NCBI GenBank assembly: GCA_000697055.1
Contig: JNDT01002218.1
Span: 1 to 64,000, forward strand
Source of the DNA: Saksenaea vasiformis B4078
Lineage: Eukaryota; Mucoromycota; Mucoromycetes; Mucorales; Saksenaeaceae
Length of the DNA stretch: 64,000 nucleotides
Reading direction: 5' to 3'
Each line of letters opens with the position of its first letter. Position 1 is the first letter of the stretch. A program made the translations under genes and the position numbers. Under the pieces are notes generated by a model. The model searched no databases. It had not been told where the DNA came from and worked only from the letters and a program-made list of their open reading frames with translations. This document shows positions 1 through 11,868 of the stretch, piece by piece.

Positions 1-106
1 TTATTATTATTACATCTATCTTTGTTTAAAATTTCATTACATTTACTCTTTTAGATCAAAAGATATTTGCAGTTAAAGTTAGTAAACCAGATATATTATA
101 AAAAAT

Positions 107-194
107 CGGTACAGTACAAAGTCGGCACAGTACAAAGTCAGTATAGTACAAAGTCGGTACAGTACAAAGTCAGTACAATATAAAGTCAGTACGG
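107..194. repeat. 16-bp tandem repeat (about 5.5 units)
   Basis: Five and a half head-to-tail units of a 16-base motif, consensus CGGTACAGTACAAAGT, with small variants (CGGCAC, CAGTAT, CAATAT). The units run 107-122, 123-138, 139-154, 155-170, 171-186 and a partial one after that. The core GTAC is palindromic. It leads directly into the CAGTAC-rich cluster at 227-345. Confidence 0.85.
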
Positions 195-226
195 TTTATA
201 TACTCAAACTGAATACTGACGGTTTT

Positions 227-345
227 TTAAAATCAGTACAAAATCTGTACTGACTACTGACAGTTCAGTACAACCTGTTATACCGACCTACAACGGTTCA
301 GTACAGTTCAGTACAGTTGTCAGTACAGTCAGTTCAGTATTAGGA
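227..345. repeat. Cluster of CAGTAC/CAGTTCAGTA short repeats, transposon-end-like
   Basis: At least ten copies of CAGTAC or CAGTTCAG in both orientations within about 120 bases, ending near the GGAGCCC at 342-348. Dense short direct and inverted subterminal motifs like these are typical of the ends of hAT-type DNA transposons. No transposase and no matching second end is visible, so the class is inferred. Confidence 0.45.
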
Positions 346-726
346 GCCCTATATTTGGAGATGATGATCAATAAAAGACAATATACACTGAGAACAACGA
401 TAGTATGGTGAGACTCCTGTTTATTTCAGATAGAAGTAAAAAAAGAGGATTATTACTACTTTTCTGCTACTGTTGTAAATAAAATAAAATTCTTCTTAAT
501 GGAGCTTATGTCTCTGAAACAAGTCCAATCAAGAGATACAGTTTATAATGACTATATTCTCTTAACTATGGTGAAATACCACAGTCACTAACTATGAGCC
601 AATCTACATACAAGGTCATGAAGACCTATCTGTAGCACTGCTACAATATATATTATACAATAAATTGACAATATTTAACTAACAATATTAAGCTAACAAT
701 ATTAAAATTATTTATATTAAACTAAC
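346..726. other. AT-rich spacer without a gene
   Basis: Low-complexity AT-rich DNA with many TTAT/ATAT runs. I found no coding-like frame on either strand. Confidence 0.6.
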
Positions 727-885
727 TGTTGTACCTTGACATCTTAATTAAGTATCTATATAATGACATGTGACGTCAGTCCTGGTATTAAAAGACTAGA
801 TTCAGTTATCATAAATCCTGGTTCTGTTTTTCAGAAATAAACTCGAGTCTTACGAATTCTCTCATTATCCATTTCGACGCCAACA
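727..885 (+). mobile_element. Possible short solo LTR
   Basis: The segment starts TGTTG and ends CAACA, a perfect 5-bp terminal inverted repeat as in Ty1/copia LTRs. It contains a TATATAA box (about 761) and AATAAA (about 836) in the expected order. The flanking 5-mers (CTAAC and GACAT) are not a target-site duplication and no internal retroelement sequence follows, so this is a tentative call. Confidence 0.35.
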
Positions 886-1181
886 GACATCTTACTAACT
901 GCTATATTTTTCATAATAAATCAATAGTACCAGATTATTATAGTAAGCTAATTATATTAAATCAGTCATATCAAATTTCTTTATTAATTTAACTATATTA
1001 ACTTATTTACAATATAATAATAAAATATAAATAATTCTATTCTTTTTATTTATATAATATTTTTTTATTTTTTATTATAATATTTGACAAAAAAATTTAT
1101 AAAACTAAATATCCAAAATTAGTCCAAACCGCATAACTACTTTGTTTCACCATAATCGAGACGATCTCGAAAGCATCGAGC
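886..1181. other. Very AT-rich spacer upstream of the tRNA gene
   Basis: Long A/T tracts with no coding-like frame. Nothing is recognised apart from the tRNA gene that follows. Confidence 0.6.
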
Positions 1182-1254
1182 GGGGCTATGGCCAAATGGA
1201 TAAGGCGCCTGACTACGAATCAGGAGATTCCAGGTTCGACCCCTGGTAGCCTCG
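1182..1254 (+). tRNA. tRNA-Arg (anticodon ACG), intronless
   Basis: A 73-nt cloverleaf. The 7-bp acceptor stem is GGGGCTA/TAGCCTC with discriminator G at 1254. The D arm carries AATGG, the anticodon stem CCTGA/TCAGG encloses the loop CTACGAA with anticodon ACG, and the T arm reads GGTTCGACCCC. The ACG wobble A would be edited to inosine to read CGU/CGC/CGA arginine codons. Downstream T runs (1255-1288) suit RNA polymerase III termination. There is no intron and no encoded CCA, as expected for a eukaryotic nuclear tRNA. Confidence 0.95.
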
Positions 1255-1578
1255 TTTATTTCATCTCTTTTTCCGCGCCCTTTTTTTTGGTCCAATGTCG
1301 TGTCGCATCGTTGCACTCGATCTCCACTTTTGGTAGTCAGTAACACAACGGATCGAAGTCTCTACAAGGCAACTTCCTTTTGTCTCTCGGCCGTCTTCCA
1401 AAAGCATAAACTTCCCCAAGGACATATCACGCATGAATCCGTTGAAGAACTATTCCTTTTGAGATAGAACAACCGTAAACGATTACATAAGAATAGGCCT
1501 GATTAGAAAATATAAAAAGGGAACATCGTTGGATAATAAAGCATGATCATTCTTCTTCTGTTATTCTATTGCTTCGTC

Positions 1579-1685
1579 TATCATCCTCTGGTGATCTTGT
1601 TCGGTTATTTCAGATCCGGGATCGATACGACAGTCGTATCAATCCTGGATCTGAAATAACTGCACAAGATCACTCGAGGATGATA
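1579..1685. repeat. Long symmetric inverted repeat (53-bp arms)
   Basis: Arms 1579-1631 and 1633-1685 are reverse complements around one central base (A1632). 47 of 53 positions pair by Watson-Crick, and three of the six differences become G-T wobbles if the + strand is transcribed. There is essentially no spacer, so it would extrude as a cruciform or fold as an RNA hairpin. The central GTCGTATC recurs at 1687-1694 at the start of the LTR-like segment, so the hairpin probably belongs to a mobile element. Confidence 0.85.
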
Positions 1686-1807
1686 GTGTCGTATCATGTT
1701 TGTATGTTTTGTATCTGATTGGTTCGTTGTGACGTCGGCCTCTGTTGACCTTTATAAAAAGGCGCAGAGCGCCTTTGAATAAAGCTTTGTCTTTGACTTG
1801 GTGAATC
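1686..1807 (+). mobile_element. LTR-like promoter/poly(A) segment
   Basis: A TATAAAAAGG box (about 1752) is followed by a short GC hairpin (GGCGC..GCGCC) and then AATAAAGC (about 1777), with TG..CA ends at 1687 and 1807. A TATA box and a poly(A) signal this close together is the arrangement of a retroelement LTR. No second LTR, primer-binding site or polyprotein is visible, so it could be a solo LTR or a fragment. Confidence 0.4.
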
Positions 1808-4572
1808 ATTAGCCCTGTCTGTCTAAAAAGTATCGTTGATCGTAGTGAAGAGTAAGACCTGATGAAGGGCGGCTTCGCCGATCCCTTCTGGCCGTCCTAC
1901 GGTCACGACAATAGACGTGGATACAAATAAAATAGAGAAAGATAGATCCTTTATTGTTGCGCAGATGCCCCTTTTTATATTCTATTCTATTGTGTCTATT
2001 ATGTAATCGGCTCGGTGGTCTGTTACCAAAAGGAATCATGTTGGAGCTGTCTTGGAGATGTGTACTGTTTTGGAGGAAGGCCGATGAGCAACAGGATTGC
2101 CATGTTGGGATTTTTGAGCGATCGTGTAACTTGGTGCCAAAAGAGGTGAGTAAGTGTTACGATGCGACACCAAACAAGCGCTTTTTTATGTCCTTTTCTG
2201 TTGGAAACTTCATTTGGAGAAGATAGGTATTGAATTCTTGCGAGAAAAGTGATAAAACGTTGGCGAAATGAGTTAGCGCGTTGTCTTGCATGAAACCAAA
2301 GAGGGTTCCGAATAACATGAAATTTGATCGAGAATACGGAACGTGATAAGAATTACGAGGATAAGTTACCGTTTATCAACTATCTAGTGTAATAAAGAAA
2401 GTGGGAAGTTCTTTAAAAGGAGCGTAACCATCTAAGGTAAAACTCGGAAGCAATGAACGGCATTGTCTAACAGACCGCTAGCACAAGAACGAGTGAGCAC
2501 GGACTTGAGGCTTTGGCTATGCATACAAATGAATAGGAGTACCTTTGCATACTCATTGCTAAGCGCTTTGTATCACTATCATCAGAATGCATGCATTCGA
2601 TTCTTATCTGAAGATGATTTATGCGCTTGTTAGAACACCAATGAGAGCGTACGGTGGACCGGTAGAAAGCCACCCACATGATGGTACACTATAGTTCGAG
2701 GATTGCGAGGCTGACGATGTTCATAGTGGAAGAACAGGCTTAACGATCTCGATTAGCCACGCCAAATACAACAATAACAAAAACAAGTAAGCACACTCTC
2801 ACATCAGCACTTCAAATACCAAAATACATTTGTTTTAAAACGGAACAGTAATGATCAGGCTGCAGAACGAACAGGAGTGCGGTAATGTAAATGCCAAAAG
2901 ATAAATAAAATTGGAGCGCCAATTTGACCCCTCAACTGGGGTTCTTTTCATTGTTTCGTTGTTTCTCTACCAACAAGTGATGTCTATAAATGGTCTAGTG
3001 TCTCGATGGCTGTTGAAATGGCCACTATAAGCGGAAAAAGTTTGGGTGCGAAAATTGCCACTATGTCCAGCTAGCTGTCTTTGGTTCTATGTGCGTCTAT
3101 GTGGTCCATCGAGAATTTTAGGAACAGATTGTACATATATCCAACTCTTGATTCCATTTGGAAGGAGGTACTCTAGCAATGAAGCAAGAAAGGTCTGAGC
3201 AGCACAACTATTGTACAAGTAGTGCATTCGCGCCAACTTGATCAAGCGGTTGAAGCTCTCCCGCGTAATACGAGAGCATCAAACGTTAGTTATTGTTTGT
3301 GTGGTTATCTAATACTAGGATTTCTAAAAATACCCACGTCTTTCTGCGAACCTTTCATGGATGGTTAACTTTATCTTTAAAAATTATTCAACCGTAACTT
3401 ACCAGACCTGTCTAATTGCGGTATCTTTGACAGCCACATGAAGTGCATTTCTGAAAAAAAATAATACGTGGAGAAACGCCAATGAAGCATGGTCTGAGAA
3501 AGACACGTCTCTTATGTTCCAAATAATGTCGCTAATTAGGGATCCCAAATGACCGATATAGTTCCTCCTTACAGTCGTCTGTCAATAATTTACTCAAGGA
3601 GATAGTGCTAAAAAGCGCTTTAAAACTTGCTTTAAAAATGAGTATGTTTAAGGAGAGCTTAATAGGAAAAGATAGGGGTGGGACACCAAGAAAGTGCACG
3701 GCTTCTGTTGGTATTTGTTGTCTGTTGTACGCACAAGCAATCTCATCTTGCCCTGAGGATCTTATTGGTAGCCACCCCAGATCGCAAATTTCGTGACACA
3801 TAACCGTTTATTCCTAGAGTAAAGGGTTTGAATTTCGAAAGCACACGGCTATCAAGGAGGTTATACAAGATACATATATATTTTTGCAATATTTTCAAAC
3901 AAAAAACAAAAGAAAAGTACATAGCACAAAGTTCGAGTAGCAAAGATGCTGTTACTAGGTTGACGTTTTCCCCTCTCATCCTTTGCCTCCTCCTTGATTA
4001 AGCAACACCAATGTCTTTATGTTTCAGAAGTTATAAAATCTGGAGTAGACACGTGGCTGTAAGTAAGCCGGTGGATGCGGGTCCCAGATTCCGGCAGCCA
4101 GCGACAGAAGGACGATGAAAGGAGAAAGGGAAGATAAGGAGGATAATAAAGCAAACCAGTCAACCCTAGTATAACCTCCTCTTCTTTGAGGGGTACCAAG
4201 GCAAATAAATCTGTTTTTTTTTCCTAGTGATCTTCTTGGCCTGACCACTTGTAAGAACTGTATGCGAAATAAAGTTATAAAATTGTCCTAAAATAAAAAA
4301 GGGGTTCAGCGTATTGCGTCAACAAAGCGCTCCTTTTCTTTTTCTAGTTGTTTAACCATGATGCTTGGTAGGAGAGGCAACCACGCATAGTGTGATAAGT
4401 CTGACCAGCTTGTTGATCTTTACCAAATAGGTGAAAAAGGTTGTGTCACTGAAGGGCAATAAATAGCGCCCTGTTGTCTGTTCGTTCCCTCTTCAACCTA
4501 TTCTCCCTCTCTTTTTGTTTCTGTGCTCTAGCAGCTAGTGTTCCACTCGTTTTATAAGTTCCTACTACAACT
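1808..4572. other. Intergenic region, no recognisable gene
   Basis: Several short frames occur on both strands (for example 1954-2226 + and 3532-3801 -), but none has a recognisable domain, a plausible splice context or a coherent extension. The last 130 bases are pyrimidine-rich (CTCTCTTTTTG) and probably form the URC4 promoter and leader. Confidence 0.5.
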
Positions 4573-6190
4573 ATGACGCCGACACTAACATCAGAAGAAG
4601 AGTATCTTGTAAGCCTCCGTTCGGTACGCGAACGATGCTTCAAGGTACAAGAAGCCTCGATGAAAAATCGCCTACAGCACTTCAATGTGGATCAATCTAA
4701 GCTGGACGACGTTGTACAGATAGTCGTATCCTTGATCAAACGCGATTTTGGCGACCCTTCGAGAATTCCGCCACATGGACGTTGGCGTCACTTCGATGTA
4801 GGAGGCAAATCCAGAGTACAGAACTTGATCAATACCTGGGCAAGTCACGGCGAGGATGCAATGGAACAAACAAGACGGGTCTTGGATTTGTTTGTTGTCG
4901 CTGTCTTACTGGACGTGGAGGCCGGCCACACATGGTCCTACACCGAAATTTCCTCAGGAAAAGTCTTTAAACGAACAGAAGGTGTTGCTGTAGCTGTGCT
5001 GGATCTCTACGTAGCAGGCACCTTTTCAACCAATCCCGCTCAACCGCATAGAGTTGACTGTAAGTCCACCTCCTAACATCCCTTATCCCTGGAACTAATC
5101 TGCGACGCCTGCTAGCTGAGGCGTTGAGATCCCTTACGTTAGACGTGCTACTTCAAGGATTCCAGACCGATAGTCAAAATGTACTTGTGGGACTCGAGGA
5201 CCGATTGGAGCTTTTGCATCATCTCGGTGATGTATTACAAAAACGGGCCGACTTTTTCGGAGGCGGTCCATCAGCGCGTCCAGGAAATCTCATGGGTAAG
5301 TGAAAACTGATAAAAGCCAAGGCAGACATGTAAACCCGAGTGTAGATTATCTTTTGGAACATCCTACTACTATCAAGACTAAAAAAGGCCCCCTAATCCA
5401 TCTTGAAACGCTGTGGCCTGTGGTGCAAGAAATGGGTGAACTATGGTCTGCTGAACATACTGGCAAGGGCGGGACCCAGGGCCTTGGTGATGTTTGGCCA
5501 TGCGGCGCTATCCAGGATGCAAGCAATCCTCAATCTACCGACCATCTCGTGTCATTCCATAAACTCTCTCAATGGCTTGTCTACTCTCTCATTGAACCAA
5601 TGGAAAAGCTTTTGGGAGCAACGATCGAAGGGACAGATCTATTGACACCTCTTCCAGACTACCGCAATGGTAAGACAGAAGATAGATATAAGAAAAAAAA
5701 ACAAGCAAAGCTGACAGGTGCCATTAGGTGGTCTTCTGGTGGACACGGGTTTTATTAGCTTAAAAAAGCCTGATCTAGAGCGTGGACTAGAAAACTACCG
5801 AAGGAATTCGTTGTTGCCTGGACAACCCAGAGTCGAAGTAACACCAATTTTTGACATGTCTGATCCTGTCGTGATTGAGTGGCGAGCGTTGACTGTTGCC
5901 TATCTCGATCTTGTTGCGGAGCGAGTGCGCGAGACATTGAGATTGAGTCGAAAGGCACTTCCTTTGACGCAGCTCATCGAAGGTGGCACCTGGGGCGTAA
6001 GTTCATACATGTTTCATTGTAGACAGTTTAACTCATTGATTATTACAGGCTGGTCGTGAACTTGCAGAGATTTCCCGCCCTAATACACAAGAGCCACCTA
6101 TTGTGGTCAAGGTAAACCAAAACTATCAATGTGAAGCATCTTCCTCACTCTCATCTTTATCATTAGATCGACCGGCGTGTTTTTTACTAG
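4573..6190 (+). CDS. URC4: Uracil catabolism protein 4 (URC4, DUF1688)
   Basis: Six exons: 4573-5059, 5116-5295, 5346-5669, 5728-5996, 6049-6111 and 6167-6190, giving 448 aa, the usual length for DUF1688. Family hallmarks are an N-terminal helical part containing GRWRHFDVGG, a central DYRNGGLLVDTG and a C-terminal IEGGTWGAGREL, with the last, 24-nt exon supplying the terminal VF-type end. URC4 belongs to the fungal URC route for using uracil as nitrogen source (known from Lachancea kluyveri); its exact reaction is unknown. All introns are short (about 50-58 nt) GT-AG introns. The gene faces the bZIP gene tail to tail, about 230 bp apart. Other URC genes are not in the window. Confidence 0.93.
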
Positions 6191-6419
6191 TAGTTTTGAA
6201 TAACAACAATAATTAAAAAAAATATATATCTTCTCTTTCTCCTTGTTTTTTTTTCTTTTTTGTAAGTGAGTATTCGTAACGCTGAGTTTTATCATCGTCA
6301 ATAGCCAATTTTTTTTTTTTTACTTTCTTTTTGAATTGCAAGAATCTATGCGTCAATCATGCAACTTACGGTTAAAAAGATGCTATGGATCGACAGATTC
6401 CTTGTAAATTGACATTGGC

Positions 6420-7866
6420 TTACTGTGCAGGACCAAAACATCTTACGAACGCATCCACATCTCTGTCCGTCAGTATATAGGATGCCTTCGAGCAAGTAGC
6501 CTTGCGTTTTAGATCGTCACATAACATATCCAAATTGAAACTGAAACCAGGACACTCTTCAAGCTGCTCTCGCACTTCGAATGCACTTCGTCCTTGTTCT
6601 CTTGCATCAATGATACTTCCACGTATGTCATATGAGTTGGGTGGTTGTGGTGCCATATCTGTCAGTTTGGATGAATAGTCAGATGGAGCAACGTTAAGCG
6701 GTTCTTGATCTGCGTTGTAAGATGAAGGTACAGTGCTAGCAAGCAAATCATCTGTACCAAACAACGAAGTCAATTGTTCGCCGTCAAACAAAAAGTCGTC
6801 GTTTGCAGGAACACGGTATCCTGTAAATAGATCTTCTTTGCCATGGAAAAGCTCACCCATGGCAGGGTTCGTTGGCGTCCCACTGCCAGGCACTGCCAGA
6901 AAATCGAAGTCGTGCTCCCGTGGGATAGCTCCAAATGCGTATACAGTATCTTTTGTAGAAAGAGGGTGGTCTGTATCGTATGTAGTATGTGACTGAGGGG
7001 AGTGATCGCTACTTGTGCTGCTTGAGCCTTCCTCTCCACCGCTGCAGCTATTACCACTGCTGAAACTGTTACTGCTCAAGCTAGTTATAGTATTTCTTTT
7101 TTCAGGTGTCTTGACCGTTTCCCCTTCTGAAGGAACAGGAAATTCAAAAGTAAACATAGTGCCTTTGAGAGCATAGTTTTCATCCTGGAGCCGCTTGAGT
7201 TCCTCTTTCAATCTGGCATTCTCTTTCAACAGAGCTTCATCCTTTTGTGCACATGCTTCTTCAAGCTCACGAATTCTTTCTTGTAACTCGGAAACATGCT
7301 TTTCTTTACGCTCTCGGAATGCTCTCTGCGCCGCTCGATTTTGGGCTTTGCGTTTTTGTTTCGGGTCTAAAAGTTCCTGTCGTCGTAATATAATGTCATT
7401 TTTGAACTATTCATAGACCGTGTCATGGTAACACCAACTTACATTATCCAGTGTGTTCTCTAAAGGCTTTCGACCCGGTCGTTTAGGCGTTGTGGGCACT
7501 TCTTGGGAATCTTGTTTATACACATTAAGAACCTTATCGATACTCTGGCACGCGTCTGCCTTACCTTGATCGGTTTTACCGATTCTTCGTTTGGTCGATG
7601 AAGCTGTAATACACCATGAGACACACGCATTACACCACAAAGCAAAAGCATTTACATTGCGATTGTTGCGATTTTTTGGCTTCCTTTTTGGTTTCCGATT
7701 CTTCCGGGAGGGGTTTTGTTACGGCTTCTTCCGTGGTCTTGTGCTCCATTGGTGGGTGGTGATGACTGACTATAGCAGCGTTGAGGAGATCTAAAGTGTT
7801 ATCATTTATATTCCAAAGAGTGCCATTGGTGGACTTCGGTACTACATCAGACGAATGGATTGGCAT
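6420..7866 (-). CDS. AP-1-like bZIP transcription factor (Yap1/Pap1 family)
   Basis: Three exons (7656-7866, 7443-7603, 6420-7376), 442 aa. A basic region QNRAAQRAFRERK, the fungal Yap/Pap1 signature, is followed by a leucine zipper of about five heptads. A serine-rich acidic middle follows, then a C-terminal PAP1-type domain with cysteines in the contexts ECPG, LCDD, TCSK and RCFG. Yap1/Pap1 proteins are nuclear regulators of oxidative-stress and drug-resistance genes whose C-terminal cysteines control nuclear export by Crm1. That role here is inferred from the family and the retained cysteines. A basic KRPGRKP stretch before the bZIP is a likely nuclear localisation signal. The start ATG at 7866 gives a plausible N-terminus. 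Confidence 0.9.
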
Positions 7867-8644
7867 GGTAGAAAAGGAGGACAGTAACAGTATGAAGATA
7901 AAGGAGAGAGATTGGTCTCAGCTACGCTGCGCCTCGAATAAGTTGCGGTGTGAATGGCTAGCTGGGCTTTTTTGGTCGAGACTTCGTCATCGGAGCTGCG
8001 ATCATTCGCGGCGAGTCTAGTGTAACATGTGCACGGAGGAAACATACAAATGAAAACGTAGCAGCCACCAAAACCACAGGTCATGTTCTGTCCAGAATTC
8101 TTTGCATTCGATAATAAATAAGCTTCTGTATGCACAAAAGAGGTTTTAATATGAGCTACCCGTTTTTCTGTGTATACGACAGTTGATTTGTCATCGAAGC
8201 GAGTACCATTACCGGATAAACGTTATTGCTGGCATAGAAAGGGAGTTGCAAAGACGCGGAAAGTGGAAGTCAGCGTTTTTGAACTATAAAAGGGGTTAAT
8301 GGTTTTGTGTTCGCACTGTTCTTCTTTTATCACAGGTACATATTACGAAACCTTTATCACAGCGATTTTCAATCTCTGCTTGAATGTGGAAAAGGCACTT
8401 TGTCGACGAGTGTGGAAAATAGGAGCAAATGAGTCTTATCGCTGGTGATGAGCAGTACCGTTCTAAATACATAGTGTTTGTCTACATCAACTGAGAGAGA
8501 GAAAACGAAAGAAAACATGCAAATAGAGGACAACCGCAAGGCTGTCGTTGAACATCGTATCGATAAAGCGTAACTATGCGCTGTACAAAGATTAGGCCAG
8601 CGTGCAGTACTTCAAGCTCTTTTTCGAGGAGCATCTGAGCGCTT
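7867..8644. other. Upstream region of the bZIP gene; TATA-bearing stretch
   Basis: No gene recognised. A CTATAAAAGG box at about 8286 on the + strand, followed by a pyrimidine-rich run, looks like a promoter, but only the transposase fragment at 8645 lies downstream. It may be a remnant of that element's promoter. Confidence 0.35.
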
Positions 8645-8857
8645 ATGCAGTCGCAAAAAGTTGGAGTTTTACGTGTACACCAGAGAAAATATGTCGCGCA
8701 GTATGAGAGAGACTCTATTAGCACCTTGAAGAAACGGAGCAGGACTTGCCGTCCGCGTCTCATCAATGGAGAGTATAAAAAGGTTATCGTTGAGTCCGTT
8801 GATGAGGCCCCATCAGTCTTCCTGGAACAAATGGTAGAGCACCTAAGACAGATATGA
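8645..8857 (+). pseudogene. Fragment of an IS630/Tc1-like transposase (N-terminal helix-turn-helix)
   Basis: A 70-residue frame whose order of motifs (AQYERDSISTLKKRSR, then RPRLINGEYKKVIVESVDE, then LEQMVEHLRQ) matches the N-terminal DNA-binding region of IS630/Tc1-like transposases common in Mucoromycota. It stops where the second helix-turn-helix part should continue. No DDE catalytic domain follows in any frame that I could connect, so it is a truncated relic. Identification is by pattern only. Confidence 0.5.
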
Positions 8858-10203
8858 ACAGATCAATGATTGCTTCGCGGCTATTCCATCAATTTGCAAG
8901 CTACCTTCTGGAGTATGCATCGGCAAGACATATGCTCTTTCCTTGCAACAACAATGTCCAACATCATATCGTCCGATATCACCAAGGCAAATGAAGCAGT
9001 TGGCGGCCAATATTTAGAAACGATTTTCCCGCACAGATTCCTGTGCGGCAAGATATCCGGAAAGATGACATACGATTTGTCAGTGTAAAGACATCCGTTC
9101 CCGTATGTCCGCGACATCGATTTCCCACCTAGTGCGGCTTTAACCTCCAGAACTAGAGTGTCTCATAGGGTTAGAGTAAGTGTCAGCCTCGTAGCATTCA
9201 TACTGGTAATCAAAGTTGAATGATTCTGCTCTAGTCCATATATAGTGATGACAACAGGAACTGCACAGTTAACGACCGCATTTTCGATCGTATTTCATCA
9301 TTTACTTTCCACACCTGTATATAGCAATGAAGGTCATGGATGTAATAGCCATTGGCCTAAAAGAAAGCGTACTCACCTTGCTGTGCTTTGTACAAACGCT
9401 CGATATAAATTCTCAGCGTATCTGAATCAAATGATTGCGAAGCATGAAAAGGATCAATGAGATAAATTTGCCATTTTACGTATTTACGGTAATCGGATAA
9501 ATTTCATGCTGCTGGTGACCATCTACGACAACATTAATAAGCACGTTTGTTTACTATGCCCAAGTGTTTCTAGAAGTAATGCCGGTAATTATTCCGTGAC
9601 ATTCTTAAGAAGTAGTAGTAGTGCACCATCAAATCGACATGCCGTGTGAAACAGACTTTCATAAAACAACGTTCATCGAAATAGTAATAACTTATATAGG
9701 GAAACTATCACAATGGACGGGAAATACTTATGAAACACTAGGGGCATTGTCCAACTGGCAAATTTGTAGGTGTGGATAGCAGAGATCACCGCCGCGGGTA
9801 AATTTCGGATCGTCTTCCACATATGGAAATGGAAGGAAAGACAGCATTGCATGCTTATTGATACTTCTGCTATTTATCCTATTTCAAATCGATAGTAATA
9901 AAAAGAAGGAGACAATTTCGCACTTTCTTGCCGATTGTTTTCAACTACAAGCTTCTACCACCATTAACGCAAGGCAGGTTTGATCTTATTGGTTTGCACG
10001 ATGGGAGAGAAAAGAAAAAAAAAGAACAACACGTGATTTTTTGACTTTGCGGAAGGACTGCTTTCTTTAAGAGAGTCTCATCCAAATCACCTCACACCTT
10101 TTTTTCTTTCCACATTCGATTTCTCCCCCCTGCCGTCAATCTACGAGATATTTCTTCGGCTCTTTTTCAATTCAGCTTTAGTTTTTGCGTTTCCTAGTTT
10201 AAT
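8858..10203. other. Intergenic region, no recognisable gene
   Basis: Short frames at 8870-9117 and 9245-9460 lack known motifs and may be more transposon debris. Near the PRELI start are an ATTGG (reverse CCAAT, about 9988) and a CACGTG E-box (about 10030), plausible promoter elements of the downstream gene. Confidence 0.4.
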
Positions 10204-10961
10204 ATGGTTAAATTTTATCAGCATGTATTCAATTACGAGTAAGTTTACCTCCATGTCCACAGTCATGTAACTCACAGCATGACAGGTATCCCTGGCAAAA
10301 TGTGACCCTCGCGTTCTGGCTACGATACCCCAACCCGTTTGCCTCTCATGGTAAGAGAGAACAACCAATTTGTCTCGGTCTCTAAACTTTGCTTCATAGT
10401 CCTTGCGGTGGACGTGTTGGATCGGGTCGTCGACGATCGCGGTGTGCTGAAAACGACACGACTTGTGCTGAAAAAAGGAAAAGCACCGAAATGGTTCCCA
10501 CAAAGTGTAGGTTCAATTAGAGTTTTTGGTCGGACATTAACTTTTGATCGCTAGTTTTTGAAAAATTCGGAAGCATTTATCATTGAGGAATCCGAAGTGG
10601 ATCCTAAAACAAACACCATGATTACACGCACGAAAAATCTCAACCATGTCCGTATCATGCAGATTGAAGAAACACAGATTTTCACACCCCACGAGCAAAA
10701 CCCGGAATGGACAAGCTGCAAAACTGAGGCACGAATTGTTTCCCGATTTGGCTGGGGCATGACGAGCAGAATCGAAGGCTTCGGCCAAAGTAACTTTGCA
10801 GCCAATGCAGCAAAGGTAGACCATCCAACACATGAAACATATGGTTAATTTGTTTCTTTTTTATTTAGGCTCGTAAAGGCATGCGTCATATCTTGCAAGT
10901 CATCCGAGAAAAACAAGCGGGAGGACGGGTGCCTTTCTTAGCCGCCCAGGCACAAACTTGA
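10204..10961 (+). CDS. PRELI/UPS-family mitochondrial lipid-transfer protein
   Basis: Five exons: 10204-10238, 10286-10350, 10400-10506, 10555-10815 and 10869-10961, 186 aa. It is a single PRELI/MSF1 domain: YPWQNVTLAFWLRYPNPF near residue 15, VDVLDR, PKWFP, then EESEVDPKTNTMITRTKNLNH and a long C-terminal amphipathic helix. Family members (yeast Ups1/Ups2, human PRELID1) work in the mitochondrial intermembrane space with Mdm35/TRIAP1 and move phosphatidic acid or phosphatidylserine between membranes. The NPFASH and LNH spacing look closer to Ups1/PRELID1 than to Ups2, but I would not separate them firmly. The small partner protein is not in the window. Confidence 0.9.
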
Positions 10962-11860
10962 CCGTCTCGAAAATCACCTTTTTTTTTTCCTCCCTCTCAT
11001 TCCGTCCAAACGTGGGCCATGTAAATATTGTTCCAAAAGGTCCTGTTGTACAGCCACCTACCAAAAAATTACCTCCCCCTTCCATTAAAACTTTCGATTT
11101 CATGTGTTATTGCCAAAAAACTGTTATGTTTGTGTGACATGGGGTTGGTGACGATTTGAATGTCTGGTCTTTTGTACTACTGTCCGGGGGAAGAGTCCTT
11201 TGTGCAACCAAGGCACAAAGTCCGGTCGTAACAGAAGCCAGCAAGCCACTGATCGTCTCTTGTGAAGACATTTCGAGCTATAAGCGGGATTAACCGTTGC
11301 GATTATACCAAAGAAAAGGAGATATTCTAGAGCGAAAGGAAAAGAGAAGTTAAGAAACAACGTTCTCTAACAAACATGAACTGTAATAATGCTCGGAAAA
11401 AACAAACTTGATCCGCTGATTTTTTTCTTTGTGGTGCACTAATTGTTCAGCCTGTTAGGACGATAGCCTTTTCCATAACGACAAAGTATAAAACTTTTTT
11501 TCCTTACCTTGTGGTCGCTCTTGCAATTCCTCCTGGACTGTATTGTGTCCTCCTTGGGTACCTCTCTTCGCTCCTGATTCAGTCTTCGCACACCTGTTCT
11601 AAAACTAATGGCTACTGGCGTTTACAAAATATAGACCTCTATTTATCAAGAGCTCAATATTAAAGACTCAATTCAAGCATGGAGGGAGAAATGGCCACTA
11701 TAACCCTGCAGATTTCTATTAATTGGTGGAGTACGCTGAGGGACAGTTCTCGATCAATATATACATTTATGTGTTTTCGAGAAAGATGGTGAATTTTCTT
11801 ATGACGAAGCAGTTTTTCTCTCTCACAGAAGGAATAAAATATGCATCTCTTTCACTGACT
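10962..11860. other. Intergenic region after the PRELI gene
   Basis: Begins with the likely 3' UTR (T-rich, 10980-10992). No gene recognised. The words AAATGGCCACTATAA at about 11690 and about 3015 are identical, a hint of shared repeat debris. Confidence 0.35.
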
Positions 11861-11868
11861 ATTTCCCC

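Noticed and set aside
107..345. CRISPR-like array
   Set aside because: The repeats are contiguous 16-base tandems without unique spacers, and the genome is eukaryotic.
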